A stretch of DNA of 64,000 bases from Tepidibacter mesophilus (GTDB lineage: Bacteria; Bacillota; Clostridia; Peptostreptococcales; Peptostreptococcaceae), in contig NZ_BDQY01000001.1 of NCBI RefSeq assembly GCF_002724055.1, forward strand, positions 294,451 to 358,450, in the 5' to 3' direction. Positions 35,912-44,338 of this stretch are shown one piece after another; position 1 is the first letter of the stretch, and the number at the start of each line of letters is the position of its first letter. The position numbers were made by a program, and so were the translations under genes. Below the pieces are notes generated by a model. It was not told where the DNA came from and ran no database searches. It saw nothing but the letters and a program-made list of their open reading frames with translations.

Positions 35912-36855
35912 TACTTAGCCACCTCCCCAAACACTTTAGGGTTTACATATTTATCTATAAGTGGTGCTGCTACATTCATTAATAATATTGAGTAAGAAAC
36001 CCCTTCTGGATATCCTCCCCATAGTCTTATTATAGTAGTTAAAGCTCCACATCCAATTGCATATATTATTTGACCTTTTTGAGTCATAGGCGATGATGAA
36101 TAATCTGTTGCCATAAAGAATGCACCTATCATTAATCCACCTGCAAATAAGTGATAAATCGAATTAGCTATATCGAATCCACCAAATAAGAATGTTAACA
36201 CAAATACTGTTACTATATAATAAGTAGGTATTACATAAGTAATTACACCTCTATATAAAAGGTATACTCCACCTAATATTAAAAGAATTGCAGATGTTTC
36301 TCCAATACAACCTCCTATATTACCTACCAAAAGATCAAATACACTTGGTTTTGCCATATCTATTGCCTCTGCACCTTTAATTATTGCAAGAGGAGTAGCT
36401 GTCGATACAGCATCTGGTCCTGGAGTTACCCAACTTGTCATTTCAACCGGCCAAGAAGCAAGTAACATAGCACGAGCTGCAAGAGCAGGGTTCATAAAGT
36501 TATGTCCTATTCCTCCAAATAATTGCTTTACTATTACAATTGCAAATACAGATCCTACAAACGGTAGCCATAAAGGAGCACTTGCAGGTATATTAAATGC
36601 TACTAATAATCCTGTAACTACTGCCGACCAATCGTTTATAGTTATTGGTTTTCTCATAAATTTTTGACATATTGCTTCTGATGCAACTGCACCTATTAAT
36701 GCAGATATAATTACCCCTAATGCTCCCATTCCAAAATAATAAACAGCAGCTATAGTTGCTGGAATTAATGCTATTACTACATCCCTCATTATACTAGAAG
36801 TATCTTCTTTTGATCTTAAATGAGGAGAAGAAGATATTATAAGCTTACTATCCAT
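35911..36855 (-). CDS. rnfD: Rnf complex subunit D (membrane, covalent FMN)
   Basis: 314 residues with about nine or ten membrane helices. PDAVSTATPLAIIKG contains the threonine to which FMN is attached in RnfD/NqrB proteins; GGIGHNFMNPALAARAMLLA and MATDYSSSPMTQKGQIIYAI are family hallmarks. It is thought to form part of the ion path, Na+ or H+ not decided here. Fifteen bases after rnfC. Confidence 0.96.
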   Translation of the reverse strand: MDSKLIISSSPHLRSKEDTSSIMRDVVIALIPATIAAVYYFGMGALGVIISALIGAVASEAICQKFMRKPITINDWSAVVTGLLVAFNIPASAPLWLPFVGSVFAIVIVKQLFGGIGHNFMNPALAARAMLLASWPVEMTSWVTPGPDAVSTATPLAIIKGAEAIDMAKPSVFDLLVGNIGGCIGETSAILLILGGVYLLYRGVITYVIPTYYIVTVFVLTFLFGGFDIANSIYHLFAGGLMIGAFFMATDYSSSPMTQKGQIIYAIGCGALTTIIRLWGGYPEGVSYSILLMNVAAPLIDKYVNPKVFGEVAK

Positions 36856-36870
36856 TCTTTTACCTCCTTT

Positions 36871-38196
36871 TTACTTACTTTGTTTTCTTTTTTGTGCTAT
36901 TATTTCTCTCTTTGCAACTCTTATTGACTGAAGAAGAGGTCTCTTTGATGGGCATATAAATGAACATGATCCACACTCTATACAGTCGAGCGCTTTATAA
37001 TCTTCAGCTCTATCAAAATTATATTTTAATGAATGAGCACTTATAAAAAGTGGCTGTAAAAATGCAGGACATATGTCTACACATTTACCACATCTTATAC
37101 AATTGCTTGGGTTTGGTAAAGTAGCTTCTTCTCTATTAAGACATAATATACCAGATCCACCTTTAGTAACAGGTACCTCCAGTGTATATTGAGTAAGTCC
37201 CATCATAGGTCCTCCCATTATAACTTTACCTGGCTCTTCTTTAAATCCACCGCATTGATTTATTATTTCCTCAAATGTAGTTCCTATCTTAATAAGTAGA
37301 TTAGTAGGATTTTTTATAGCACTACCTGTTATAGTAGTTATTCTTTCCACAAGTGGCATACCAGTTTTTATAGTCTCGTATACTTGAGCTGCTGTTGCAA
37401 CGTTATTTACTACAACTCCAGCCTCCATAGGTAATCCACCAGATGGTACTTCTCTATTTGTACAAGCATATATAAGTTGTTTTTCTGCTCCTTGAGGATA
37501 TTTAGTTCTAAGTCCTACAACTTCTATATTACTTTCTTTTTCAGCAGCCTTTATCATAGCCTCTATTGCATCAGGCTTATTATCCTCTATTCCTATATAT
37601 CCTTTTTGAACATTTAAAACTTTCATAATAGCTTTAAGTCCATAAACTACAGATTCTGGATTTTCAAGCATAAGTCTATGGTCTGCTGTAAGATAAGGCT
37701 CACACTCAGCTCCATTTAATATAACCGTATCTATTTTTTTGTCTTTTGGTGGTGATAGTTTTACATGAGTTGGGAACGTAGCTCCACCCATACCAACTAT
37801 ACCTGCTTCCTTTATTATTTCTAATATTTCCTCTCCTGTTAGAGAGTCTATACTTCCTTTAGGAACGACACTTTCATGAATTTCATTTGCGAAATCGTTT
37901 TCAACCACTACGCATAATCCCATTCCTCCTGGCACTGGACATTCCTTAATTGCCTTTACCTTACCAGAAACAGAAGAATGTACAGGCGCAGAAACAAAAC
38001 CTTGTGCTTCTCCTATTTTTTGCCCTACTTTAACCGTATCTCCAACATTAACAATAGCCTTACATGGTGCACCTATATGTTGTTGAAGAGGTATATACAA
38101 TATAGCAGGATCGTTAGCTCTTTCTACTTTTATATTTTCAGTACTTTTCTTTCTATGTGGCGGATGAACCCCACCTCTAAAACTTAAGAGCTTCAT
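36871..38196 (-). CDS. rnfC: Rnf complex subunit C (NADH-binding, iron-sulfur)
   Basis: 441 residues. N-terminal barrel-sandwich domain, a Rossmann-type NADH/FMN region with GMGGATFPTHVKLSPPKDKK and NGAECEPYLTADHRLMLE, and two C-terminal 4Fe-4S motifs, CIRCGKCVDICP and CIECGSCSFICP. It passes electrons to NAD. First gene of the operon, with a strong AAGGAGG ribosome site. Confidence 0.97.
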   Translation of the reverse strand: MKLLSFRGGVHPPHRKKSTENIKVERANDPAILYIPLQQHIGAPCKAIVNVGDTVKVGQKIGEAQGFVSAPVHSSVSGKVKAIKECPVPGGMGLCVVVENDFANEIHESVVPKGSIDSLTGEEILEIIKEAGIVGMGGATFPTHVKLSPPKDKKIDTVILNGAECEPYLTADHRLMLENPESVVYGLKAIMKVLNVQKGYIGIEDNKPDAIEAMIKAAEKESNIEVVGLRTKYPQGAEKQLIYACTNREVPSGGLPMEAGVVVNNVATAAQVYETIKTGMPLVERITTITGSAIKNPTNLLIKIGTTFEEIINQCGGFKEEPGKVIMGGPMMGLTQYTLEVPVTKGGSGILCLNREEATLPNPSNCIRCGKCVDICPAFLQPLFISAHSLKYNFDRAEDYKALDCIECGSCSFICPSKRPLLQSIRVAKREIIAQKRKQSK

Positions 38197-38365
38197 TTAT
38201 ATTACCTCCTTACAATAAATTATAAATTAACTTGAATTTACCAAGTATAAGTATTTATATTCTCTGAAAAACATTTCAACATATAGTATACTATATTTTT
38301 TTTATAAAGTCCTATAAATCTTTTTTTTAACATAATTTAAATGCAGTATTTTGAGTTACTTTGCA

Positions 38366-38397
38366 AAATAAAAGTAGGCAATTAACTACCTACTTTT
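38366..38397 (-). terminator. Terminator of the SPOR-domain gene
   Basis: AAAAGTAGG pairs with CCTACTTTT around a loop, followed on the minus strand by ATTTTGC. It lies just after the stop at 38406. Confidence 0.65.
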
Positions 38398-38405
38398 AAA
38401 CTAAT

Positions 38406-39188
38406 CTATATATTTTTAATTTTATTTATAAATTCATTATACTGGAATAAGCTCGATAAGAAAAGATTTTCACAGGATTTTAAATTCCCATTTTTCAGAT
38501 TTAGGTTTACAGATTCTACATTTTTTCTATTGTATTCGCAAAATTTCGACATTTGTTTTTCAAAATTTTCTGTTTCTTTTCCTTTGAATTTTTTCAAATT
38601 CTTTGTTAATGAATCTACTAATTTACTTTTATTATTAATAAGATTTATATAATCATCATAATTCGATGTCCCCAATTTGTATTCGTTCCAAAATTTAGAC
38701 TCTTGCTTTATATTTTCAATCATAAGTTCTAAATCCTTACATACATCATTCATATATTCATATTTTTTTGTATATTCTAAATCCATAGAGCCTATTTGGA
38801 TTTTAGATATGAATGCATCCGAATAACTAGATTTAATATTTTCCAAATATCTTCTTGCATTAGATTCTTTTAAAGATGTGTATATATATATTTTATAAGA
38901 ACCCTCTTTTTCATGCACATAATTAGGAATATCTGTACTTTCAAGATTATTTACTATACTTTGCGCTTCCTTATAATCATTTACAGATGCTACTTGTATA
39001 GAATATATCCAAAACCCATTTATTTGCTTTTTGATTTCATCTTTCACTTCTATCTTTACAGCATTTATAGTTTTTTTATCAGATAGTTTACTAAATACAT
39101 ACTTTGATGTAGCCCATGATGCTATGAGTGGTATTATTAAAAAAAATATAAGTAAAGATTTTCTTTGTTTTCTATATCTTTTATTCAT
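38406..39188 (-). CDS. Membrane-anchored SPOR-domain protein
   Basis: 260 residues. A basic N-terminus and one membrane helix (about 11-30) precede a SPOR-like repeat: GFWIYSIQVASVNDYKEAQS... LESTDIPNYVHEKEGSYKIYIYTS... NARRYLENIK at about 57-125. SPOR domains bind denuded septal glycan. The C-terminal 130 residues are helical and Lys/Asn/Glu-rich, of unknown function. It is divergent from the transglycosylase gene at 39273, with only 84 bases between, so the two may share a regulatory region. Confidence 0.75.
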   Translation of the reverse strand: MNKRYRKQRKSLLIFFLIIPLIASWATSKYVFSKLSDKKTINAVKIEVKDEIKKQINGFWIYSIQVASVNDYKEAQSIVNNLESTDIPNYVHEKEGSYKIYIYTSLKESNARRYLENIKSSYSDAFISKIQIGSMDLEYTKKYEYMNDVCKDLELMIENIKQESKFWNEYKLGTSNYDDYINLINNKSKLVDSLTKNLKKFKGKETENFEKQMSKFCEYNRKNVESVNLNLKNGNLKSCENLFLSSLFQYNEFINKIKNI

Positions 39189-39272
39189 TAGTTATTCCTC
39201 CCTATTTACTATTCTATATATTATTTATATAATATAGTTGTATAAAATATTACTAAATAAGGAGTAGTATGT

Positions 39273-39854
39273 ATGAATAATTTAATAAATAAAATTTATT
39301 TAGATAAACTCACTGAAATACAAAGCAGAGTACCTGTAAATATAATGCCTAATAAAAATATGAATAATTTCAAAGAAATACTAAACGAAAAATCTGAAAA
39401 TATCACTCAACAATATACTAATAAAGACCTATCTGCGAGTATCAATTCATCTTCTTCTATTGATAATGCAATAAGGGAAGCTTCTTTAAAATATAATATT
39501 GATGAAAGTTTAATAAAATCTGTTATACAGGCTGAATCAAATTTTAATCCAAATGCTACTTCAAGCAAAGGAGCCATGGGACTTATGCAATTAATGCCCG
39601 CAACAGCTAAGTCCTTAAACGTACAAAATCCATACAATGTAAAAGAAAATGTGCTAGGTGGTACAAAGTACCTTGATTCTCTTTTAGATAAATATGATAA
39701 TGTTCCTTTAGCTGTAGCTTCTTACAACGCCGGACCAGGAAATGTAGATAAATATAATGGTATCCCACCATTTAAAGAAACACAAGGTTATGTTAATAAG
39801 GTTATGGAAACATATAATAAACTAAAAAATGAAACTAAAAAAAGTGGTCTATAG
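39273..39854 (+). CDS. Lytic transglycosylase (SLT domain)
   Basis: 193 residues. SLT domain at about 65-185: [20 protein letters not shown] with the catalytic Glu, [19 protein letters not shown], and [19 protein letters not shown]. It cleaves the MurNAc-GlcNAc bond of peptidoglycan. There is no signal peptide, so export by another route or as a phage/flagellar-type hydrolase is possible. The stop codon lies inside the terminator hairpin. Confidence 0.88.
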   Translation: MNNLINKIYLDKLTEIQSRVPVNIMPNKNMNNFKEILNEKSENITQQYTNKDLSASINSSSSIDNAIREASLKYNIDESLIKSVIQAESNFNPNATSSKGAMGLMQLMPATAKSLNVQNPYNVKENVLGGTKYLDSLLDKYDNVPLAVASYNAGPGNVDKYNGIPPFKETQGYVNKVMETYNKLKNETKKSGL

Positions 39855-39866
39855 ACCACTTTTTTA
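39838..39866 (+). terminator. Terminator of the lytic transglycosylase gene
   Basis: AAAAAAGTGGTCTA and TAGACCACTTTTTT form a perfect palindrome spanning the stop codon and ending in a T-run. Confidence 0.9.
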
Positions 39867-39871
39867 TATGA

Positions 39872-39997
39872 ATAAATTATGTAATTTTGAATCGGTATAT
39901 AGCATTGATTGAAAATCTAAATTTGCAACTATTTCTGAGCAACGAAGCCCATAGAACTAGTTGGCGATATGAGTCAATGCGTAGTATTAGACGAATC
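39872..39997 (-). repeat. Intergenic repeat family 1, copy next to the NlpC/P60 gene
   Basis: On the minus strand, starting right after the NlpC/P60 stop codon: ATTCGTCTAATACTACGCAT, CTCATATCGCCAACTAGTTC, TATGGGCTTCGTTGCTC, AGAAATAGTTGCAAATTTAG. It aligns along its length with copies at 51307, 54770, 60640 and 62596. No open frame. Confidence 0.8.
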
Positions 39998-40873
39998 TTA
40001 GTTTATTATTCTTCTTGCCGTAACATATGTATTTTGATAATATCCTTCACTTAAGCTAGATATCATAACATTCGATTTAGCGGAAGATGCATGTATGAAA
40101 TTTCCCTTTCCTATATACATCCCAACATGACCTATACTAGAATTTCTACTAGTATCAAAGAATACCAAATCTCCTAATTTTAGTTGATCTTTAGAAACCG
40201 CAGTTCCTACACTACTCTGTGCTTGGGAACTATGAGGAAGATTAATTCCTGCTCCAGCTTTATAGACATACATAGTAAATCCTGAGCAATCAAAAGTATC
40301 AGGACCACTAGCCGCCCATACATATTTACTTCCTAGCTTACTATGAGCAACTTCATATAATTTAGTTAATTTATCACTAGACCCTCTTGTTACAGTCATA
40401 TTATCCTTTTTTATTTCTATTAGAGAATGATATATATATCCTATTTGATTATCATTTATCTTAACCTTATACCAATCTTCATTTTTATTTAATATCGTAA
40501 CTTCATTTCCAATATTTAAATTAGCTATAGATTCACTTAAAGTTGTATTTGAACTTCTTACATTTACATTATTTCCTTTTATAACTCCTATAGCTTGTTT
40601 TTTAGTTGAGTATTGAGAACTAATCCATCCTTCTTGAGAAGAGTTTAATTTAATTTTATACCATCCTTTTTGTTCTTCAAGAATTAAGTACTTTTGACCT
40701 GAATTCACCTTAGTTAAAATATTAGAATTTACATTATTTTGGGTTCTTACATTCAAATTATCAGCATTTATTTGAGCTTCTTCATACATATTAGCTGATG
40801 GTGTAGATATATTAAAAGTTAGTGATATAATCATAGCTAATACAGGTGCTACTATTTTTCTCATATTTGTCAT
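39998..40873 (-). CDS. Secreted NlpC/P60 endopeptidase with two SH3b domains
   Basis: 291 residues: signal peptide (about 1-27), two bacterial SH3 domains at about 34-90 (INADNLNVRTQNNVNSNILT) and 95-150 (GNNVNVRSSNTTLSESIANL), then an NlpC/P60 domain at 165-291 with catalytic Cys in DTFDCSGFTMYVYK, His in SSIGHVGMYIGKGNF and third polar residue in FIHASSAKSN. It cuts gamma-D-Glu-diamino acid bonds in peptidoglycan stems; the SH3b domains bind the wall. Full ribosome site AAGGAGG. Monocistronic. Confidence 0.93.
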   Translation of the reverse strand: MTNMRKIVAPVLAMIISLTFNISTPSANMYEEAQINADNLNVRTQNNVNSNILTKVNSGQKYLILEEQKGWYKIKLNSSQEGWISSQYSTKKQAIGVIKGNNVNVRSSNTTLSESIANLNIGNEVTILNKNEDWYKVKINDNQIGYIYHSLIEIKKDNMTVTRGSSDKLTKLYEVAHSKLGSKYVWAASGPDTFDCSGFTMYVYKAGAGINLPHSSQAQSSVGTAVSKDQLKLGDLVFFDTSRNSSIGHVGMYIGKGNFIHASSAKSNVMISSLSEGYYQNTYVTARRIIN

Positions 40874-40959
40874 GCTATTCCTCCTTAGTTATATAATGCT
40901 ATCTTTTTACTGTATTCGACATCATTTTGAAATATCCTCTATTTTTTTAAATATTTTTT

Positions 40960-41484
40960 TCATTCTACTAATAATATTCCAATTAAATTAATTATACTAT
41001 AATCCGAATAATCTATTACTATGTCTAATTTTCCTATAGTTTTATTTATATTAATCCCTACAGCTTCAGGGGAGAATCTTCTAAGGCTTGGTTTAGAACA
41101 TTTTTCTTTACAACTTTCACATTCATTACACGATCCAGGTCTTAAAAGATGTGCAAAAGTGTATCCATTATTAAAGGCAAACTTTTCTATTTCAATCATT
41201 TTTCTAAAAGATTCTCGCCTTGCATATCCCCATACATCTATCATATTTTCTTTTGAAGAAGTTTTATACTCTTGCAAAAGTATAAGAGCACTATCATATT
41301 CACTCAATATTTTTTTAAATTTATCTATACTAATACAATTAGGTGGACAGTTAAGCCTTTTCCCAAAATCCTCACATCCATAAGCACATTTCAAGTAGAC
41401 CCTTTCCTCAACTATAATATCTTTAGATTTTATATCGTATGCTTTTATATTGTGAGTGTTTGAAAATTCTACAATATCTTTCAT
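40960..41484 (-). CDS. DUF2284 metal-binding protein
   Basis: 174 residues with the DUF2284 cysteine pattern: YLKCAYGCEDFGKRLNCPPN followed by RPGSCNECESCKEKCSKPSL, about nine conserved cysteines, likely binding an Fe-S cluster or zinc. Function unknown; the family is common in methanogens and clostridia. It is monocistronic with a typical AAGGAGG site. Confidence 0.85.
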   Translation of the reverse strand: MKDIVEFSNTHNIKAYDIKSKDIIVEERVYLKCAYGCEDFGKRLNCPPNCISIDKFKKILSEYDSALILLQEYKTSSKENMIDVWGYARRESFRKMIEIEKFAFNNGYTFAHLLRPGSCNECESCKEKCSKPSLRRFSPEAVGININKTIGKLDIVIDYSDYSIINLIGILLVE

Positions 41485-41636
41485 ACATACCTCCTTTAAA
41501 ACTCAAAACATTACAATTTAAATTATACATTATATATATAATTTTTAAAATACAAAAATTCTCTTAATGTTATCTTATGGTTCATATTTTCAGCAATGTC
41601 ATCCATAATTTAAAAATATTATAATTTTCTATAAAG

Positions 41637-41667
41637 CCAAAAAGAATTAGATATTATCTAATTCTTT
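41637..41667 (-). terminator. Terminator of the VOC-family gene
   Basis: AAAGAATTAGATA pairs with TATCTAATTCTTT and is followed on the minus strand by TTGGC after five T residues. Confidence 0.75.
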
Positions 41668-41671
41668 AGTA

Positions 41672-42043
41672 CTACTTTTTAGGAGGAATTATCTCTATCC
41701 AGTAATTATCTGGATCTGCAATAAAATATATTCCCATTTCTTTATTTTCATAGCATATGCATCCCATATTTTTATGATGCTGATATGCTTTTTCAAAATC
41801 ATCAGTTTCAAACGCTAGATGAAATTCATTTTCTCCTAAATTATACTTCTCTTTCCTGTCTTTAAGCCAAGTGAGCTCAAGTTTATGATTGTTCTCTCCA
41901 TCCCCTAAAAATACTAGTATAAAACTTTCATCACTAGCTACTTTTCTTCTAGTTTCTACAAGACCTAAAGCTTCTTCATAAAATTTTATACTTTTTTCAA
42001 GATTTAATACATTAAAGTTATTGTGATTAAATTTAAATTTCAT
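41672..42043 (-). CDS. VOC (glyoxalase I-like) family protein
   Basis: 123 residues with the vicinal-oxygen-chelate fold: N-terminal HNNFNVLNLEKSIKFYEEAL, central KLELTWLKDR and HLAFETDDFEKAYQHHKNMG, C-terminal YFIADPDNYWIEIIP with the metal-ligand Glu. Metal ligands His/Glu are in the lactoylglutathione-lyase positions, so methylglyoxal detoxification is possible, which would fit mgsA in this window. Substrate not proven. Confidence 0.8.
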   Translation of the reverse strand: MKFKFNHNNFNVLNLEKSIKFYEEALGLVETRRKVASDESFILVFLGDGENNHKLELTWLKDRKEKYNLGENEFHLAFETDDFEKAYQHHKNMGCICYENKEMGIYFIADPDNYWIEIIPPKK

Positions 42044-42124
42044 TTTAATTATCCTCCATTTATTAATTTATCAACATAATAGTATCATAAATAAAATCCC
42101 AATTCATGTCAAATTTAGTTTTAA

Positions 42125-42178
42125 AAAATAGCTACCTCATTTTAGAAAATATTTTCTATTTTGAGATAGCTACTTTTA
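42125..42178 (-). terminator. Terminator of the flotillin operon
   Basis: AGTAGCTATCTCA and TGAGGTAGCTATTTTTT pair across an A+T-rich loop on the minus strand, directly after the flotillin stop. Confidence 0.75.
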
Positions 42179-42179
42179 T

Positions 42180-43670
42180 TTATTTATTTTCATCCATTTC
42201 ATTAATCGTGGCAACATCTGATGCTTCTATTTGATTTATATCTTTAGGCATAAATTTATTTTTCACAACATCCATTATATTAACACCAGTTAAAGCCTCT
42301 ACTGCATCTGGAAGCTGGCTCATTATATCAGTTACATATCCCGTAACTTTTGATGCACCACCTTTACCTTCAGTATTTCCATTGTCTATTATAACTATTT
42401 TTTCAGTTTTAGTTAGAGGTTCTGCTATTGATTTTGCTATTTCAGGCAATTTTTCAACTAACATTTGAGTAATAGCCGCTTCATTGTATTGCTTGAATGC
42501 TTCTGCTTTAGCTTGCATAGCTTCTGCTTCTGCTTTACCTCTTTCCTTTATAATGTCAACATCGGCTAAACCTTCAAGTCTTCTAGCTTCAGCCCTTGCC
42601 TGACCTTCAAGCTTTATAGACTCAGCTCTTGCTTGAGCATCTTGTATTTGTTTATACTTCTCAGCATCTGCACGTTTTTCTGCTTCATATTTATTTGCAT
42701 CTGCTTGTTTTTTAACCTTTGCATCAAGCTCTTTTTCTACTTTTACTGCTTCTTTTTCAGCTATTTCAATTTGTCTATCTTGTTCTAAAAGTTTAACCTG
42801 CATTTCGGTTTCTACGACCTCTTTTTTAACCTTATTTTGCTCAATTTCATAAGCTAGGTCAGCCTGTGCAGTTTGTGATTGTTGTTCTTGTCTATACACT
42901 TGAACCTTTAATTCTTTGTTTTTATTGAATTCAGCTATCTCTGTTTCAGATTCAAGTCTTGCTCTTTCTCCTTCTTTATAAGCTATTGCCGTTTGAATCT
43001 TAGAATCCCTTTGAGCCTCTGATTTTTTGATTTCAGTTTCTGATTTAGCTTTAGCTTCAGCGATTTCAGCATCTCTTTTAACTTCAGATATTCTCTTTTT
43101 ACCTAAAGCTTTTAAATATCCATTTTCATCAGATATATCTCTTATTGTGAATGCCTTTATTTCAAGACCCATTTGAGCAAGGTCAACTGCAGCTACTTCT
43201 TGAACTTGAGATGCAAATTTTTCTCTATTCTTATATATTTCTTCTACTGTCATTGTAGAAATAATCTCACGTAATTTCCCTTCAAGAACATCTTTTGATG
43301 TTTCTTTTATTCTGTCTATCGTGTCAGCTTCTTTACCAGTATTAAACTGTTCCATAGCAGAATATATAGATTCTTCATCAGATTTAACCTTAACAACAGT
43401 AACTCCATCTACAGTAAGTTCCACTCCTTCTTCAGTAAGTGCTCCATCTGTTCTAAGCTCAATCTTCATGTTTTCCAAGGAAATAATATCAGTTCTTTCA
43501 AGAAGAGGAATTACAATACCTCCTCCACCAGATATAACTCTCTTTTTAAGTCCAGTTACAACTCTAGCCTTATCTTGAGGAACTTTCTTCCACATAGATA
43601 AAAATCCTCCAACAATAACAAGTATAACTAGAACTATAATAATTGGATAAATCAATGTTCCTAAGTCCAT
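42180..43670 (-). CDS. floT: Flotillin-like membrane scaffold protein
   Basis: 496 residues: N-terminal membrane helix (about 5-25), SPFH/band 7 domain (about 30-200; KARVVTGLKKRVISGGGGIVIP, VAAVDLAQMGLEIKAFTIRDIS), then a long Ala/Glu/Lys coiled coil (about 200-390) with AEAKAKSETEIKKSEAQRDS-like repeats. Flotillins gather proteins in ordered membrane patches. It lies 33 bases after an NfeD-type gene, the usual partner, so the two act together. Confidence 0.93.
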   Translation of the reverse strand: MDLGTLIYPIIIVLVILVIVGGFLSMWKKVPQDKARVVTGLKKRVISGGGGIVIPLLERTDIISLENMKIELRTDGALTEEGVELTVDGVTVVKVKSDEESIYSAMEQFNTGKEADTIDRIKETSKDVLEGKLREIISTMTVEEIYKNREKFASQVQEVAAVDLAQMGLEIKAFTIRDISDENGYLKALGKKRISEVKRDAEIAEAKAKSETEIKKSEAQRDSKIQTAIAYKEGERARLESETEIAEFNKNKELKVQVYRQEQQSQTAQADLAYEIEQNKVKKEVVETEMQVKLLEQDRQIEIAEKEAVKVEKELDAKVKKQADANKYEAEKRADAEKYKQIQDAQARAESIKLEGQARAEARRLEGLADVDIIKERGKAEAEAMQAKAEAFKQYNEAAITQMLVEKLPEIAKSIAEPLTKTEKIVIIDNGNTEGKGGASKVTGYVTDIMSQLPDAVEALTGVNIMDVVKNKFMPKDINQIEASDVATINEMDENK

Positions 43671-43703
43671 TTAATACTCCCCCTTAATTTTTAATTAGTT
43701 TTT

Positions 43704-44228
43704 CTAAATAGTATCTACATAAAATACATCTTTTTCTATTAAAACTATTACAACTTTGCTATTAAACTCAACTCTTTTTCCTTCTATATGCTTTGCTGGT
43801 GAATTATATGTATTGCCATTCATACTGTATTTTATCTGCCCAAATCCATCTTGCACAATAGTAGATATAACTTTAGCATATTGCCCTATTAGTTTTTTTT
43901 GAGATTCACTAGATGTATTTTCTGCTTTTTTCAAAAAACTGAATATATATTTATCTATCAAATAAGAAGTTATAAATGCTGCAACGAAAGAAATAAATAG
44001 TGCATATAATGATTGTTGACTAGATTTCGTTTGTATAATTCCAATTCCACCAAATACAGTTATAAATATGGCTATAACAGCTGGTTTAATAGGCATTATA
44101 TTAAAATAACCAAAATCTATATCTGTATCAAAATCCATGTCCATTATGCTGCCTAGTATGAAACTTGCTAAACTATATAAAACTCCAACCCAAAATAGAA
44201 AGTAATATATTTTTAAAATAAATATCAC
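43704..44228 (-). CDS. NfeD-like membrane protein, flotillin partner
   Basis: 174 residues: three or four membrane helices (about 5-25, 45-62, 70-92) and a C-terminal OB fold (about 112-174; LIGQYAKVISTIVQDGFGQI and NSPAKHIEGKRVEFNSKVVIV). Upstream of and probably coexpressed with flotillin. Start is uncertain: the ribosome site AAAGGGG abuts the first GTG, while the codon at normal spacing is ATT (GTGATATTT-ATT), so translation may begin there. Confidence 0.82.
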   Translation of the reverse strand: MIFILKIYYFLFWVGVLYSLASFILGSIMDMDFDTDIDFGYFNIMPIKPAVIAIFITVFGGIGIIQTKSSQQSLYALFISFVAAFITSYLIDKYIFSFLKKAENTSSESQKKLIGQYAKVISTIVQDGFGQIKYSMNGNTYNSPAKHIEGKRVEFNSKVVIVLIEKDVFYVDTI

Positions 44229-44297
44229 CCCTTTAAAGCAATATTTCCATTATAAATATTAACATATTTTACCTTTAATGTATATAGATTGACTATA

Positions 44298-44332
44298 AAA
44301 AAAGAAAAAAGAGAACTTTAGTCCTCTTTTTT
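44298..44332 (-). terminator. Terminator of the 5'-nucleotidase gene
   Basis: AAAAAAGAGGAC and GTTCTCTTTTTTC (one G-U/mismatch) form a hairpin with a T-run on the minus strand between the nucleotidase and NfeD genes. Confidence 0.7.
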
Positions 44333-44338
44333 CCTTTT

